Source of the DNA: Persicobacter psychrovividus
GTDB taxonomy: Bacteria; Bacteroidota; Bacteroidia; Cytophagales; Cyclobacteriaceae
DNA length: 64,000 nucleotides
Direction: 5' to 3'
Assembly: GCF_036492425.1 (NCBI RefSeq)
Contig: NZ_AP025292.1
Coordinates: 3,038,001 to 3,102,000 of the forward strand
In this document: in pieces, positions 7,702-16,797 of the stretch
Layout: each line of letters starts with the position of its first letter
Position numbering within the stretch: position 1 is the first letter of the stretch
The notes under the pieces: model-generated
The model's input: only the letters and a program-made list of their open reading frames with translations
What the model was told of the DNA's origin: nothing
The model's database searches: none
Program-made: the position numbers and the translations under genes

Positions 7702-8661
7702 CTACAATTGCTCATCAGCAAGCGCCTCCACGAGCAGCTTCCGCTCTGCCAAAAACTCTTCCCACAACTGCTCCAGTATTTCTTTAGCCGGACGGATTTG
7801 ATCAACCGATGAAACAATCTGCCCAATTTCCAACTCTCCTTCCGTCAAATCTCCTTCAAAAATCCCTTTCTTGGCTCGTCCTCGACCTAAATGCTCACGG
7901 ATAACTTCGCCTGATGCGCCGGCCTCTTCCATCTGCTTCACCGATTGGTAAAAAGCATTCTTAAGCATTCTTGTCGGGCTCACACTTTTCAGTGTCAGCA
8001 CCGTAGCCCCTTCAGTGGCCTCCACCAATTGTTGCTTGTAATTTTGATGTGCCGAAGATTCCTCCGCCACTGCAAACAACGTCCCGACCTGCACACCACT
8101 TGCTCCAAGTGCCATTGCTGCCAATATCGACTTTCCGGAACCTACCCCTCCTGCCGCAACCACTGGCACCTTCACCGCTTTGGCAACCTCAGGGATCAGG
8201 CAGAAAGTTGTGGTTTCTTCACGCCCATTGTGCCCACCGGCTTCAAAGCCTTCGGCGATAATCGCATCAGCACCTGCCTGTTCTGCCTTTAGTGCAAATT
8301 TTACACTCGATACCACATGGAGTACCTTCGCCCCAGACTTCTTCAGCTTCTCCGTCCATAATTTGGGATTTCCTGCGGAAGTAATTACAACCGGCACTTT
8401 TTCTTTAATGAGAATTTCCATAATCCTGTCAATTTCCGGGTACATCAGCGGTACATTCACCGCAAATGTTGCTTGGCTTGCTGCCCGAAACGACCGGATA
8501 TGATCAAGCAACATTTCAGGATGCATCGATCCGGCACCAATCACCCCCAAACCACCACTGTTTGAGACCGTTGCTGCCAGCCTCCAGCCACTAACCCAAA
8601 CCATTCCTGCCTGAATAATCGGCAGCTTTATCCCTAATAATTTACACAGCGAATTTTCCAT
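7702..8661 (-). CDS. Nitronate monooxygenase / 2-nitropropane dioxygenase family flavoprotein (FabK-like)
   Basis: 319 aa, a single FMN-binding TIM barrel. The start has the family signature PIIQAGMVWVSGWRLA followed by SNSGGLGVIGAG. FMN and catalytic features include EGFEAGGHNGRE with the conserved His, VVAAGGVGSG and ASGVQVGTLFAVAEES. Family members oxidise alkyl nitronates or, as FabK, reduce enoyl-ACP; sequence alone does not separate the two. The gene is monocistronic and divergent from the ClC gene. The 290 bp downstream to the OmpA-like gene hold nothing I can identify. Confidence 0.9.
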   Translation of the reverse strand: MENSLCKLLGIKLPIIQAGMVWVSGWRLAATVSNSGGLGVIGAGSMHPEMLLDHIRSFRAASQATFAVNVPLMYPEIDRIMEILIKEKVPVVITSAGNPKLWTEKLKKSGAKVLHVVSSVKFALKAEQAGADAIIAEGFEAGGHNGREETTTFCLIPEVAKAVKVPVVAAGGVGSGKSILAAMALGASGVQVGTLFAVAEESSAHQNYKQQLVEATEGATVLTLKSVSPTRMLKNAFYQSVKQMEEAGASGEVIREHLGRGRAKKGIFEGDLTEGELEIGQIVSSVDQIRPAKEILEQLWEEFLAERKLLVEALADEQL

Positions 8662-8847
8662 AGGATTAAAAAAAATTAAATACTCCTTAATTAAAAAGAC
8701 AATATCCTAAAGACTAAGTTAATAAAAACATCAATCAATTATAAGTGATTACTAATTTGTGGTTCTTGGCATAGATTTGGAAGAAATATTTCACTATTAC
8801 CGCAGGTATTTATAGGGCGAAAAACCATTAAGGTCTAATGCTTTAGT

Positions 8848-8897
8848 TATATTTGCGTCAATTAATATGCTTAGATACCGTTCCCATACGGGGAACG
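8848..8897 (+). promoter_or_regulatory. Putative promoter -7 box and 5'-UTR hairpin ahead of the ClC gene
   Basis: TATATTTG at 8848-8855 fits the Bacteroidota -7 consensus. CGTTCCC at 8879-8885 and GGGAACG at 8891-8897 form a perfect 7-bp stem with a 5-base loop, ending 18 bases before the ATG at 8916. The hairpin is inside the leader expected from this promoter and close to the ribosome-binding region. Confidence 0.4.
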
Positions 8898-8915
8898 AAA
8901 TGACTTGAGAACAAT

Positions 8916-10706
8916 ATGAAGAAAATGCTACGAAAATTCCTCTTCTGGAGGGTAAAGCATATCAGTAATCAACACTTCACCATTTTGCTCAGTGGTGTTG
9001 TTGGGATTTTAGCGGGGGTATCCGCTGTACTGCTGAAAGAGACGGTACACGCCTTGCAACATTTGCTCCAGGGGAGCCACACAGAGCTTTATGAAACTCC
9101 TTACTACATTCTGTACCCCATCATTGGTATTTTGCTGACGGTAATTATTTCCCGTTACATCATGAAGGAAAGGGTAGGGCACGGAATCTCCGACATCCTG
9201 TTCAATATTTCCCAGAAATCAGCCGTCATGGCACGAGGCAAAACATGGTCACGCATGATGCTTTCTGCCATTACTGTAGGTTTTGGGGGTTCAGTAGGAC
9301 TGGAGGCCCCAATTGTAGTAACAGGCTCTGCCATTGGTTCCAACCTCGCATCGATGATGCACCTGGATTACAACCGCCGCTCACTGATGATTGGTTGTGG
9401 TTCCGCCGCCGCCATTGCCGCAATCTTTAACTCGCCTATTGCGGGGGTAATTTTCGCCATTGAGGTCATTCTTTCAGATATCTCCGTATCTGCTTTCATT
9501 CCGCTACTCATCGCTTCTTCCGTAGGAACCCTGACAAGCCTTGCTTTGGGAAGCCATGAGATCATGTTCTCCTTTAAACATATTGATGCTTTCAGTGCCA
9601 GCGATGCCGTTTGGTTTATTGGTCTTGGCGCCTTCTGTGCACTGATTTCTGTTTATTTCACTCGCGTTTCTTACTTCGTGGAGCCACGCCTTCACAACAT
9701 TAAACATTACGCACTGCGCGCACTGGCTGGTGGTTTGGCCCTGGCCTTCATTATCGTTTTGTTCCCTTCCATTTACGGTGAAGGTTATGAAACCATCAAA
9801 GCACTTCTGAATGGACAAGGCCATGAGGTATTCCACTTTGCAGGCTTCTTCTTCCATAATTCAGGGCAAGGGCCTTACGTCCTGATTGCCATGCTTGCCG
9901 GTATTTTGCTACTGAAACCATTCGCGACCTCCCTGACGATCGGTTCTGGAGGCTGTGGGGGTATCTTTGCTCCTTCGCTCTTCTTAGGCGGTATTGCTGG
10001 ATTTTTGTTCGCTACGGTTATTAACCTGATTGCGGGTTATACCCTTTGTTCGCCCATCAACTTTAGCCTGGTAGGTATGGCTGGGGTCATGAGTGGTGTC
10101 CTGCATGCTCCACTGATGGGGATCTTCCTGATCGCAGAAATTACGGGTGGTTATGCCCTGATGGTACCGCTGATGATCGTTTCCGCCATGAGTTTCTTTG
10201 TCAGTATGCTCTTTGAAAAACACTCTATTTATACCAAAAAATTGATTGAAAGAGGACAGATTTTCCAAGACGACCGCGATGGTCAGGTACTGAATTCACT
10301 GAATATCTCGAAACTCATTGAGACCGATCTGCTGAAGGTTTTGCCAACGGCGACCATTGAAGAAATGATTCCGCTGATCAAAGAGTCGAAGCGAAATATC
10401 TTCCCTGTGGTGAATGAGGAAGGGCACCTGAGAGGGATTGTTACACTTGATGATATCCGTGAACTGATGTTCGATGAAACCAAGCGCAAAGAGGTGGTCA
10501 TTAAAACGATCATGCACAAGCCTCATGCCGAGGTGGATCCTACGGAACATATGCGTAACGTTATGACTAAATTTCAGCGTACAGGCGACTGGAACTTGCC
10601 TGTGATCGACAAAGAGAATGATAACCAATATTTAGGCTTCGTTTCCAAAGCTCGAATATTTAATGCTTACAGAACAAAACTGCAACGCCAACAGCACAAA
10701 GTGTAA
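8916..10706 (+). CDS. ClC-family chloride channel/transporter with C-terminal CBS pair
   Basis: 596 aa. The membrane part, about residues 20-435, contains the ClC selectivity motifs: GSVGLEAPI (residues 125-133, GKEGP-type, with the gating glutamate E130) and GSGGCGGIFAPSLFLGG (GxFxP). Residues about 455-590 form two CBS domains (EEMIPLIKESKRNIFPVVN, LRGIVTLDDIRELM; HMRNVMTKFQRTGDWNLPVI). CBS domains usually bind adenine nucleotides and modulate gating. It moves chloride or other halides across the inner membrane, as channel or H+/Cl- exchanger. A strong terminator follows, so the gene stands alone. Confidence 0.95.
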   Translation: MKKMLRKFLFWRVKHISNQHFTILLSGVVGILAGVSAVLLKETVHALQHLLQGSHTELYETPYYILYPIIGILLTVIISRYIMKERVGHGISDILFNISQKSAVMARGKTWSRMMLSAITVGFGGSVGLEAPIVVTGSAIGSNLASMMHLDYNRRSLMIGCGSAAAIAAIFNSPIAGVIFAIEVILSDISVSAFIPLLIASSVGTLTSLALGSHEIMFSFKHIDAFSASDAVWFIGLGAFCALISVYFTRVSYFVEPRLHNIKHYALRALAGGLALAFIIVLFPSIYGEGYETIKALLNGQGHEVFHFAGFFFHNSGQGPYVLIAMLAGILLLKPFATSLTIGSGGCGGIFAPSLFLGGIAGFLFATVINLIAGYTLCSPINFSLVGMAGVMSGVLHAPLMGIFLIAEITGGYALMVPLMIVSAMSFFVSMLFEKHSIYTKKLIERGQIFQDDRDGQVLNSLNISKLIETDLLKVLPTATIEEMIPLIKESKRNIFPVVNEEGHLRGIVTLDDIRELMFDETKRKEVVIKTIMHKPHAEVDPTEHMRNVMTKFQRTGDWNLPVIDKENDNQYLGFVSKARIFNAYRTKLQRQQHKV

Positions 10707-10730
10707 TTGCGTTCCGTTTTTATTGATACC

Positions 10731-10774
10731 AAACAGCCATCACTTTTACTGTAAAGTGATGGCTGTTTTTTTTT
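10731..10774 (+). terminator. Terminator of the ClC gene
   Basis: A perfect 16-bp stem (10731-10746 with 10753-10768), loop TACTGT, followed by a long T-run. Confidence 0.9.
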
Positions 10775-10933
10775 GCGCTTTATTTGGTTAACCAATCTTA
10801 GGATTTTATAAAGTCAATTCTTAAATTTATTTTATTGATCAAGCCCGATTACCTGCCGCATCAATCAGTAATTTTTGCGCATTGATTGACTCCATCCGTA
10901 ACGATCATTTTTCAGTCAATAAAATTTTTAACA

Positions 10934-12244
10934 ATGCAAACCAAGTACAAAGTTACAGGCCTCATTTCGGTTGTCGCCTTTTTGCTATTCCTTTATTTCC
11001 AACTCACGGACATCACCACTTGGGAAGGGCCCTGCCTGATTACCGCCTTGCTGGCGATGGCCATCACAGCAAAAGGTACGGAGAAATTCAGTGGTTTTTC
11101 CTATTCTTTAATGATCCTGACCGCCGTAGCAGTCTCTTTGTATTTCCCTGCCCCCTTTGTCCAGGTAGGTTCATTTCAGATGAAAAACCTCATCGTCCCC
11201 CTGTTACAAATCATCATGTTTGGCATGGGATCGCAAATGAGCCTAAATGATTTTGCTGGGGTCATCAAGATGCCCAAGGGCGTACTGATCGGCCTGTGCT
11301 GCCAGTTTACCATCATGCCCATCGTTGGTTTTATCATCATTTATATCTTCAATTTCCCTGCTGAAATAGCCGCAGGAATTATCCTGATCGGTTCTTCGCC
11401 AAGCGGTATGGCCTCCAATGTGATGTCGTTTATCGCCAAGGCCAATTTAGCGTTATCGGTAACCATTACGGCCTGTGCCACCCTTTTGGCACCTTTCATG
11501 ACACCCCTGCTGATGAAATTACTGGTGGGCCACATGGTCGCCATTGATTTCTGGGGCATGATGATCGGGATTTTCAGTATGGTGATTCTGCCAATATGCG
11601 CAGGTCTGATTTTCAATATGTTTATGCACCGCATCAGGATGAAGCAAAACGACCAATTACAGCTTCTTGTACTGAGTGGTATTATCCTGCTCAAAAACGT
11701 GATCAGCTTCCTGACAGCTCCAATGGAAACCAACACCCTGATGATTAATTTCGGTACCGATATGGCTTTGTTTGCTGGTCTGCCTATTGCGCTGGCCACC
11801 GCCCTGCGCTATTATCAACAAAACCATCAGGCCATTGACCTTGAAAAAATCCTTTCTTTTATCTCCATGGCAGGTATCGGTTTAATCATCACCATCATCA
11901 CGGCTGCTGGACGGGACAGCCTTCTGCAGGTGGGGCAAATCCTAATACTCGCGTGTCTGCTCCACAATTGTATGGGGTACACCCTTGGCTACGGCCTGAG
12001 TAGGCTTTTCCGACTGAAAGAACAGGATTGCCGCACCATTGCACTTGAAGTGGGGATGCAAAATGGAGGCCTGGCCTCAGGCATTGCCGTAGAGCTTGGA
12101 AAAACAGCAACCTTGGGCCTTGCAGCCGCTATTTTCGGGTCTATGATGAATGTAACAGGCTCCTCTCTGGCCTCATGGTGGCGAAGAAGAAGCCCCGAAC
12201 TACCAGAGGACAAATTGGAAAAAATCCCTGCTGAACTGATTTAA
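10934..12244 (+). CDS. Bile acid:sodium symporter (BASS/SBF) family transporter
   Basis: 436 aa from the ATG at 10934 (MQTKYKVTGLISV); the upstream in-frame ATG at 10886 adds 16 residues without family signal. About ten transmembrane helices. Family hallmarks are FGMGSQMSLNDFAGV, then GSSPSGMASNVMSFIAKANLALSV and the second crossover-type segment VGMQNGGLASGIAVELG. BASS proteins import organic anions with sodium; the substrate cannot be read from sequence and in bacteria may be a keto acid such as pyruvate or pantoate rather than bile acid. Monocistronic. Confidence 0.9.
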   Translation: MQTKYKVTGLISVVAFLLFLYFQLTDITTWEGPCLITALLAMAITAKGTEKFSGFSYSLMILTAVAVSLYFPAPFVQVGSFQMKNLIVPLLQIIMFGMGSQMSLNDFAGVIKMPKGVLIGLCCQFTIMPIVGFIIIYIFNFPAEIAAGIILIGSSPSGMASNVMSFIAKANLALSVTITACATLLAPFMTPLLMKLLVGHMVAIDFWGMMIGIFSMVILPICAGLIFNMFMHRIRMKQNDQLQLLVLSGIILLKNVISFLTAPMETNTLMINFGTDMALFAGLPIALATALRYYQQNHQAIDLEKILSFISMAGIGLIITIITAAGRDSLLQVGQILILACLLHNCMGYTLGYGLSRLFRLKEQDCRTIALEVGMQNGGLASGIAVELGKTATLGLAAAIFGSMMNVTGSSLASWWRRRSPELPEDKLEKIPAELI

Positions 12245-12578
12245 GTTCCGGAAAAAGTTCCCCCTGCTGAAAAATCAACTGGTTAAAAATGGCTGGTGAA
12301 CGAAGCCGTCAAGTCTGCCGTTCACCAGCCACTTCAGCCAACACTTCTTCAAAATGAACGGGGGGTAGAAATGATGGTACTGTCATTTAAAAATCTTTGA
12401 AATACACTTTCATACTCCGCAGCACAATCGTTCAGCCTACGCTCAAAAAACCTCATTTACAGCAACATAAAATAGAAAAAGACTATGATACCGTTTGAAT
12501 GCAAGCGCATAAAAACAGAATAATCATAAATTTTGATTATTTTAGTGAGATACCATTATCCTACTTATCTATTCAAAC
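12245..12578. other. Intergenic region with a 13-bp hairpin
   Basis: TGGCTGGTGAACG at 12290-12302 and CGTTCACCAGCCA at 12319-12331 form a perfect stem with a 16-base loop but no T-run; it may protect the 3' end of the upstream transcript. The rest of the 334 bp shows no gene. Confidence 0.5.
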
Positions 12579-14342
12579 ATGAAAGTTCTCCACTTCTATT
12601 TGCTGGCCTTATTGTTTACTTTCAGTGCTTGCGCTGACAAACAGGAAAATAAAGACGCTCCTTCTGCTTCCACAGATGACCCGCTGACCCTCGTGGCAAG
12701 CTCCAAAAATCAATGGACAGGAATTACTATCAGCCCCGAAGGACGAATGTTTGTCAATTTTCCCCGATGGTCAGATAATGTCCCGATTTCAGTAGGAGAA
12801 ATTGTGGATGGGAAAGTTGTTCCGTTTCCCAATAAAAAGTGGAACGACTATCAAAACACCAAAAAAGACGAACCCCATTTTATTGCTGTACAGTCGGTAG
12901 TGGCGGATGAGGCGGGCTTTTTGTGGGTACTTGACCCTGCCAACCCCAAGTTTACAGGCGTCGATAACAAAGGGCCAAGAATTCACCTTTTCCATTTGCA
13001 TGGCGACCATGACGAATACGTAAAAACCATTTATTTCGACTCAAGCGTTTACAGTCAGAACTCCTATTTCAACGACCTGCGTATCAATCATAAAAATGAC
13101 ATGATCTACATTACCGATTCCGGTGCAGGTGGTTTGATTATTTTGGATCTCAATACAGGTGTTTCAAGAAAAATATTGGCCAACCACCCTTCCACACATG
13201 CGGAGACCGGCTACCTGAAGCTGAAAAATGGCTTGTGGAAACGCAATATTCATGCGGATGGCATCGCCCTGAGCCCTGACAAAAAGCACCTCTATTACGC
13301 GGCACTTTCAGGGCATAGCCTCTATCGGATTTCGACAGAAGTGCTCGACCATCCTGCCTATAATAATGAAAACTATGTGGAGCATGTGGAGCGAATAGCT
13401 TCAATTAATGCCCCCGATGGCATGATGTTCGATCAGGAGGGAAACTTATACCTGGGTGACCTTGAAAACGAAGCCATTGCCATTTATAAGGAAGGCTATT
13501 ATTTCCGGTGGATTAAAGATCGCCGAATCCGATGGGCTGACACTTTTGCCAAAGACAGTAAGGGGAATATGTACTTCACCACTTCGGAAATCAACTACGG
13601 GCAGGAAGAGCAACAAACTTATGCAATTTATAAGCTGAACCAAAAACCGACCCTTCCAAAATCAAAAGGTAAAATACTGCTGGCCATTACGAGTCATCAG
13701 AAATTGGGCACTTCAGAAGACGCTAAAAAAACGGGCTATTATCTCTCTGAGGTGAGCCATGCCTACTACACCTTTAAGGCAGCCGGCTATGAGGTCGAAT
13801 TTGTCAGTCCAAAAGGAGGCAAAAGCTATATGGATGGGGTCGATACCACCGATGTGCAAAATGCCCGCTTTCTCAAAGATGATCAGGCGCAACAAAAAAT
13901 CAACAACAGCTTTGCCGCTCAGGACATTAAACCGAAAGGCTATCGGGCGATCTACTATGCCGGGGGACATGGAACAATGTGGGACTTTCCCAAGAGCGAA
14001 CCTTTAGCGAATGTGGCGCAGCAAATTTATGAAAATGGGGGTGTCGTAGGGGCCGTTTGTCATGGACCTGCCGGATTGCTACCTGTTACACTCTCCAATG
14101 GCAAGGCACTGATTGACGGAAAGAAGGTGAACGGCTTTACCAATGCGGAAGAAAAAGCGGTGAAGCTGGACAAAATTGTTCCCTTCCTATTGGAAGATCA
14201 GCTGAAGGCCAAAGGAGGTATTTTTGAGCATGGAAATAAATGGGAAGAGTTCTCAGTGGCAGATCAGCGAGTGATCACGGGGCAGAACCCTGCTTCGGCG
14301 GAGGCTGTGGCGGAGAAGATGGTGGAGTGGCTGGCGAAGTAA
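12579..14342 (+). CDS. Lipoprotein fusing a Yellow/MRJP-like beta-propeller to a DJ-1/PfpI (Hsp31-like) domain
   Basis: 587 aa. The N-terminus MKVLHFYLLALLFTFSAC is a lipoprotein signal with lipobox FSAC, so the protein should be anchored outside the cytoplasm. Residues about 35-355 look like a major-royal-jelly/Yellow propeller: WTGITISPEGRMFVNFPRW, FLWVLDPANP, SYFNDLRI, ITDSGAGGLIILDL, HADGIALSPD, INAPDGMMFD. Residues about 365-586 are a DJ-1/PfpI domain of the Hsp31/type-1 amidotransferase-like kind: E391 in YLSEVSHAY, YYAGGHGTMWDFP, and the nucleophile elbow AVCHGPAGLL with Cys494-His495. These match the Glu/Cys/His set of glyoxalase-III/chaperone members. Each half is recognisable; I do not know the combination as a standard architecture. 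Substrate unknown. Confidence 0.85.
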   Translation: MKVLHFYLLALLFTFSACADKQENKDAPSASTDDPLTLVASSKNQWTGITISPEGRMFVNFPRWSDNVPISVGEIVDGKVVPFPNKKWNDYQNTKKDEPHFIAVQSVVADEAGFLWVLDPANPKFTGVDNKGPRIHLFHLHGDHDEYVKTIYFDSSVYSQNSYFNDLRINHKNDMIYITDSGAGGLIILDLNTGVSRKILANHPSTHAETGYLKLKNGLWKRNIHADGIALSPDKKHLYYAALSGHSLYRISTEVLDHPAYNNENYVEHVERIASINAPDGMMFDQEGNLYLGDLENEAIAIYKEGYYFRWIKDRRIRWADTFAKDSKGNMYFTTSEINYGQEEQQTYAIYKLNQKPTLPKSKGKILLAITSHQKLGTSEDAKKTGYYLSEVSHAYYTFKAAGYEVEFVSPKGGKSYMDGVDTTDVQNARFLKDDQAQQKINNSFAAQDIKPKGYRAIYYAGGHGTMWDFPKSEPLANVAQQIYENGGVVGAVCHGPAGLLPVTLSNGKALIDGKKVNGFTNAEEKAVKLDKIVPFLLEDQLKAKGGIFEHGNKWEEFSVADQRVITGQNPASAEAVAEKMVEWLAK

Positions 14343-14360
14343 AAATGTAGCCTTATATTT

Positions 14361-14455
14361 TATTTTCTACGTTTTAAAACCCGAGGCTAAAGTGTACTTT
14401 CGGTACATACACCCTGAAAGGCTTTTTCAAAAAAGGTATGGAATCCATTCCATGG
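14361..14455. repeat. Dispersed intergenic repeat, copy A
   Basis: About 95 bp similar to 31781-31881. The first 29 bases (TATTTTC...TTAAAACCCGAGGCTA) align with five mismatches; TTTCGG, AAGGCTTTT and ATTCCATGG also align in order. It contains small hairpins (TTTTAAAA; GTAC...GTAC). It lies directly after the MRJP-DJ-1 gene. It resembles REP-type intergenic elements. Confidence 0.6.
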
Positions 14456-14462
14456 TATCCAT

Positions 14463-14498
14463 AAAAAAAGAGACGTTCTTCGGAACGTCTCTTTTTTT
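14463..14498. terminator. Bidirectional terminator with UUCG loop
   Basis: AGAGACGTTC (14469-14478), TTCG loop, GAACGTCTCT (14483-14492), with A-run before and T-run after. It serves the convergent MRJP-DJ-1 and TPR genes. Confidence 0.95.
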
Positions 14499-14499
14499 A

Positions 14500-15837
14500 T
14501 TATTCCCCCAACAATTGGTTGATTTCTTTTTCAGCATTGGGACCCAATTCATAAACAGCGCCCTGAAGTTCTTTCAGTAAGGCCCGGCCTTCACCTTCCT
14601 CACCCGTATTCAGCAGAATTTTAGCGACTAAAAACTGGCTGTCTGGTGGCAAACCATCCTCATCCAAAAGGTCAAGTGCCGTCTTTTTGGCAGTATCATT
14701 TTGTCCGTTGATATACTGCGCATAGGCTAAAAGCGCCTCCACGTCTGGTAAATCCCGCAATGAACGCTCATGCTCCGCTAACTGCAAAGCTTTAGCCTGC
14801 GTATTGGGCTTACTGAGCCAATACTTCACCAAATCATGGTTATAGGTATCGCCGTATTTTTCCTGACTTACCAGGTCAGCGAACTGTTGCATAAAGCTTT
14901 CTGCACTCTGGCTGTCGCCTCGGTATTCTGCCAAATCGGCTTTCATCAGTAACATCCCGGGATCTTCCGAGCGGACTTTCAGCAGGTGATCGGCTATGGC
15001 TTCAGCTTTATCTGCATTTCTTTCTCCCGAAAAGTTGATCCACGCGATGCCCTTAAGCGCATGAAAAGAAAGGGGGGAAACTTTGAGTGCCATTAAATAT
15101 TGCTCGTAGCTTTTTTCCAGCTCATTATTATGTCCGTAGAAATCTCCCAAATTGGAATGTGCCCAAACAAAAAGTACTTTTTGATCTTCAGGAATAGCAG
15201 GAACAATTCGCTCCATAGTTTCTATTGCCTGATCCAGCTTGCCTTGTGCATCATAAATTCTTGCCAGCCGGATGTGGTAGCCGATACCTTGTGTCTCTTC
15301 AATTTTTTCAAACTCATCAAGGGCAGGGCGCAGGCCTTGCGTCTCAAAAATGGCATCTACCAATAGCAAACGACTGGAATAAGGGTTTCCGGTAACAGAC
15401 AACGCCTGTTCAGCACTTGTTTTAGCCGTCTGGAAATCGTGGCGTTGAACGGCATTGCTACTGCGCAGCTGGAACAGCGGTTCCTGGGCTGGTGCAGGTG
15501 CAAAGGTAAGTGCTTTCTGCAGGTAATCGTCCGCTATGGCCAACTGGCCGATATCACCCGTCAGTTCATAATGTTCAATGGCCGTTTCTGCCAGCTTTTG
15601 TTTGTAAAGAAAATTATTCAGCTGTTCCGACCGCTTTTCTTCCCAGAATTTTTTCACTGATGCATTTTTCGCCACACTTTCATTCATCAGGGTTTCTGCG
15701 GAGGCATCAATAGCAAATTGGTAATCGGCTACATTGGTTACTGTGGGGGGATTTTCAGCAATGTTTGGGGAATCGGCATCATCCTGACAAGCCCACATCG
15801 CAGGAATCAATATCAAGAGGTAGAATATTTTTTTCAT
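14500..15837 (-). CDS. TPR-repeat lipoprotein
   Basis: 445 aa. Lipoprotein signal MKKIFYLLILIPAMWAC with Cys17. The mature part is almost entirely helical tetratricopeptide-like repeats from about 80 to the end (for example IRLARIYDAQGKLDQAIETMERIV, HSNLGDFYGHNNELEKSYEQYLMAL, LMKADLAEYRGDSQSAESFM). TPR proteins are scaffolds; no enzyme motif is seen. It is transcribed in the same direction as the two DUF4331 genes just upstream and may serve them, although a terminator lies between. The stop is only a few bases from the shared terminator. Confidence 0.85.
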   Translation of the reverse strand: MKKIFYLLILIPAMWACQDDADSPNIAENPPTVTNVADYQFAIDASAETLMNESVAKNASVKKFWEEKRSEQLNNFLYKQKLAETAIEHYELTGDIGQLAIADDYLQKALTFAPAPAQEPLFQLRSSNAVQRHDFQTAKTSAEQALSVTGNPYSSRLLLVDAIFETQGLRPALDEFEKIEETQGIGYHIRLARIYDAQGKLDQAIETMERIVPAIPEDQKVLFVWAHSNLGDFYGHNNELEKSYEQYLMALKVSPLSFHALKGIAWINFSGERNADKAEAIADHLLKVRSEDPGMLLMKADLAEYRGDSQSAESFMQQFADLVSQEKYGDTYNHDLVKYWLSKPNTQAKALQLAEHERSLRDLPDVEALLAYAQYINGQNDTAKKTALDLLDEDGLPPDSQFLVAKILLNTGEEGEGRALLKELQGAVYELGPNAEKEINQLLGE

Positions 15838-15902
15838 GGGGGTTGGTTATGGTAGAAGCAGGGCTTCCCCTGCCATAATTTAGGTCAAGCCTATCGCTTG
15901 CG

Positions 15903-15948
15903 GTAAAAATAAAAAGCTCTGATCCAAGCGAGATGCTTGAATCAGAGC
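15903..15948 (-). terminator. Terminator of the DUF4331 gene pair
   Basis: A 14-bp stem with one G-U pair (GCTCTGATCCAAGC at 15916-15929 with GCTTGAATCAGAGC at 15935-15948), loop GAGAT, and a T-rich tail on the minus strand. Confidence 0.8.
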
Positions 15949-15968
15949 ATGTGTTATGTAATTCCTAA

Positions 15969-16796
15969 TTAATTCGGTGCTGCCACATATGGGAAAGAAG
16001 TCGAAAATTCTTTGTCGTTGGCATTAACAAAATCACTGATCAAGCCCTTCTGGGTATCATTGATATTATTTAGGTCTGGTCCACCGAAAGTCAAAATCAA
16101 AGTAACATCAACAACATCATCTGCTAATCCACGGCCATTCAAGGTGCCATAGCTTGTTGCTGAAGACTTATCCGATTGCAGTACATCAACGGCCAAAACA
16201 CTTGCTGTAGTTGCATTGTCAAGTCCTAAAATGTTAGTGTAAGTTGCAGGGTCCAAGCCAATATAAGTTTGCAAAGCGTCGAAAATACCTTTAAATGCAT
16301 CTGCATTCTGAGCCCCATCTGAAGGCAAGGTCTGATTGTAGGCATTTTTTGTATCTGCATCACCAAAGAAGTTGAAAACCGTGTTAATCGCAGGGCGTCC
16401 CATCTGATCTTTAGTCATGAATACAGGGCTTAAAACAGTAATGGTTTCTTCAAGGGTATCATCGCCTTCAGTTCCATTGACCATCAAGCTTACGGTATAG
16501 TCACCCGCCATTTCAGGCATGAAAGTCGCCATATCTGTATTGGCATTCAATACGGTCATCTCATTGCCATCTGAATCGGTCACGGTCCAGTCGTAAGTCA
16601 GGTTAGTTCCTGCAGAGTTTGATCCATCGAGGTTAATCATGTCAAGAACGTCGTACTCATCATCAAGCTGAAAATCAGCGGCCAGTGCTGGCGGTGCTGG
16701 GCTTGGTGCCGGGTTGTCGTTATCATCGCTGCTACATGAAATTGCAAACACCCCCAACAATAGGAGCAAGGGGAGGTAGATATTAAATTTCTTCAT
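15969..16796 (-). CDS. Lipoprotein with PKD-like domain and C-terminal half of DUF4331
   Basis: 275 aa from the ATG at 16796; the longer frame from 16877 would run 27 residues into the preceding gene and bury the signal. Signal with lipobox AISC. Residues about 40-125 look like a PKD/Ig-like domain (INLDGSNSAGTNLTYDWTV, AGDYTVSLMVNG). Residues about 130-275 carry what I recognise as the C-terminal part of DUF4331: DQMGRPAINTVFNFFGDAD, then AFKGIFDAL and the closing RGLADDVVDVTLILTFGGPD. The ATG follows the upstream stop after a single base, so translation should be coupled. With the upstream gene it makes one DUF4331 unit in two polypeptides. Confidence 0.8.
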   Translation of the reverse strand: MKKFNIYLPLLLLLGVFAISCSSDDNDNPAPSPAPPALAADFQLDDEYDVLDMINLDGSNSAGTNLTYDWTVTDSDGNEMTVLNANTDMATFMPEMAGDYTVSLMVNGTEGDDTLEETITVLSPVFMTKDQMGRPAINTVFNFFGDADTKNAYNQTLPSDGAQNADAFKGIFDALQTYIGLDPATYTNILGLDNATTASVLAVDVLQSDKSSATSYGTLNGRGLADDVVDVTLILTFGGPDLNNINDTQKGLISDFVNANDKEFSTSFPYVAAPN

Positions 16797-16797
16797 C

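Noticed and set aside
8874-10735. GATACCGTT/GATACCAAAC words near the ClC gene
   Set aside because: They resemble the 17522 palindrome only in part and are not in equivalent positions; probably chance.
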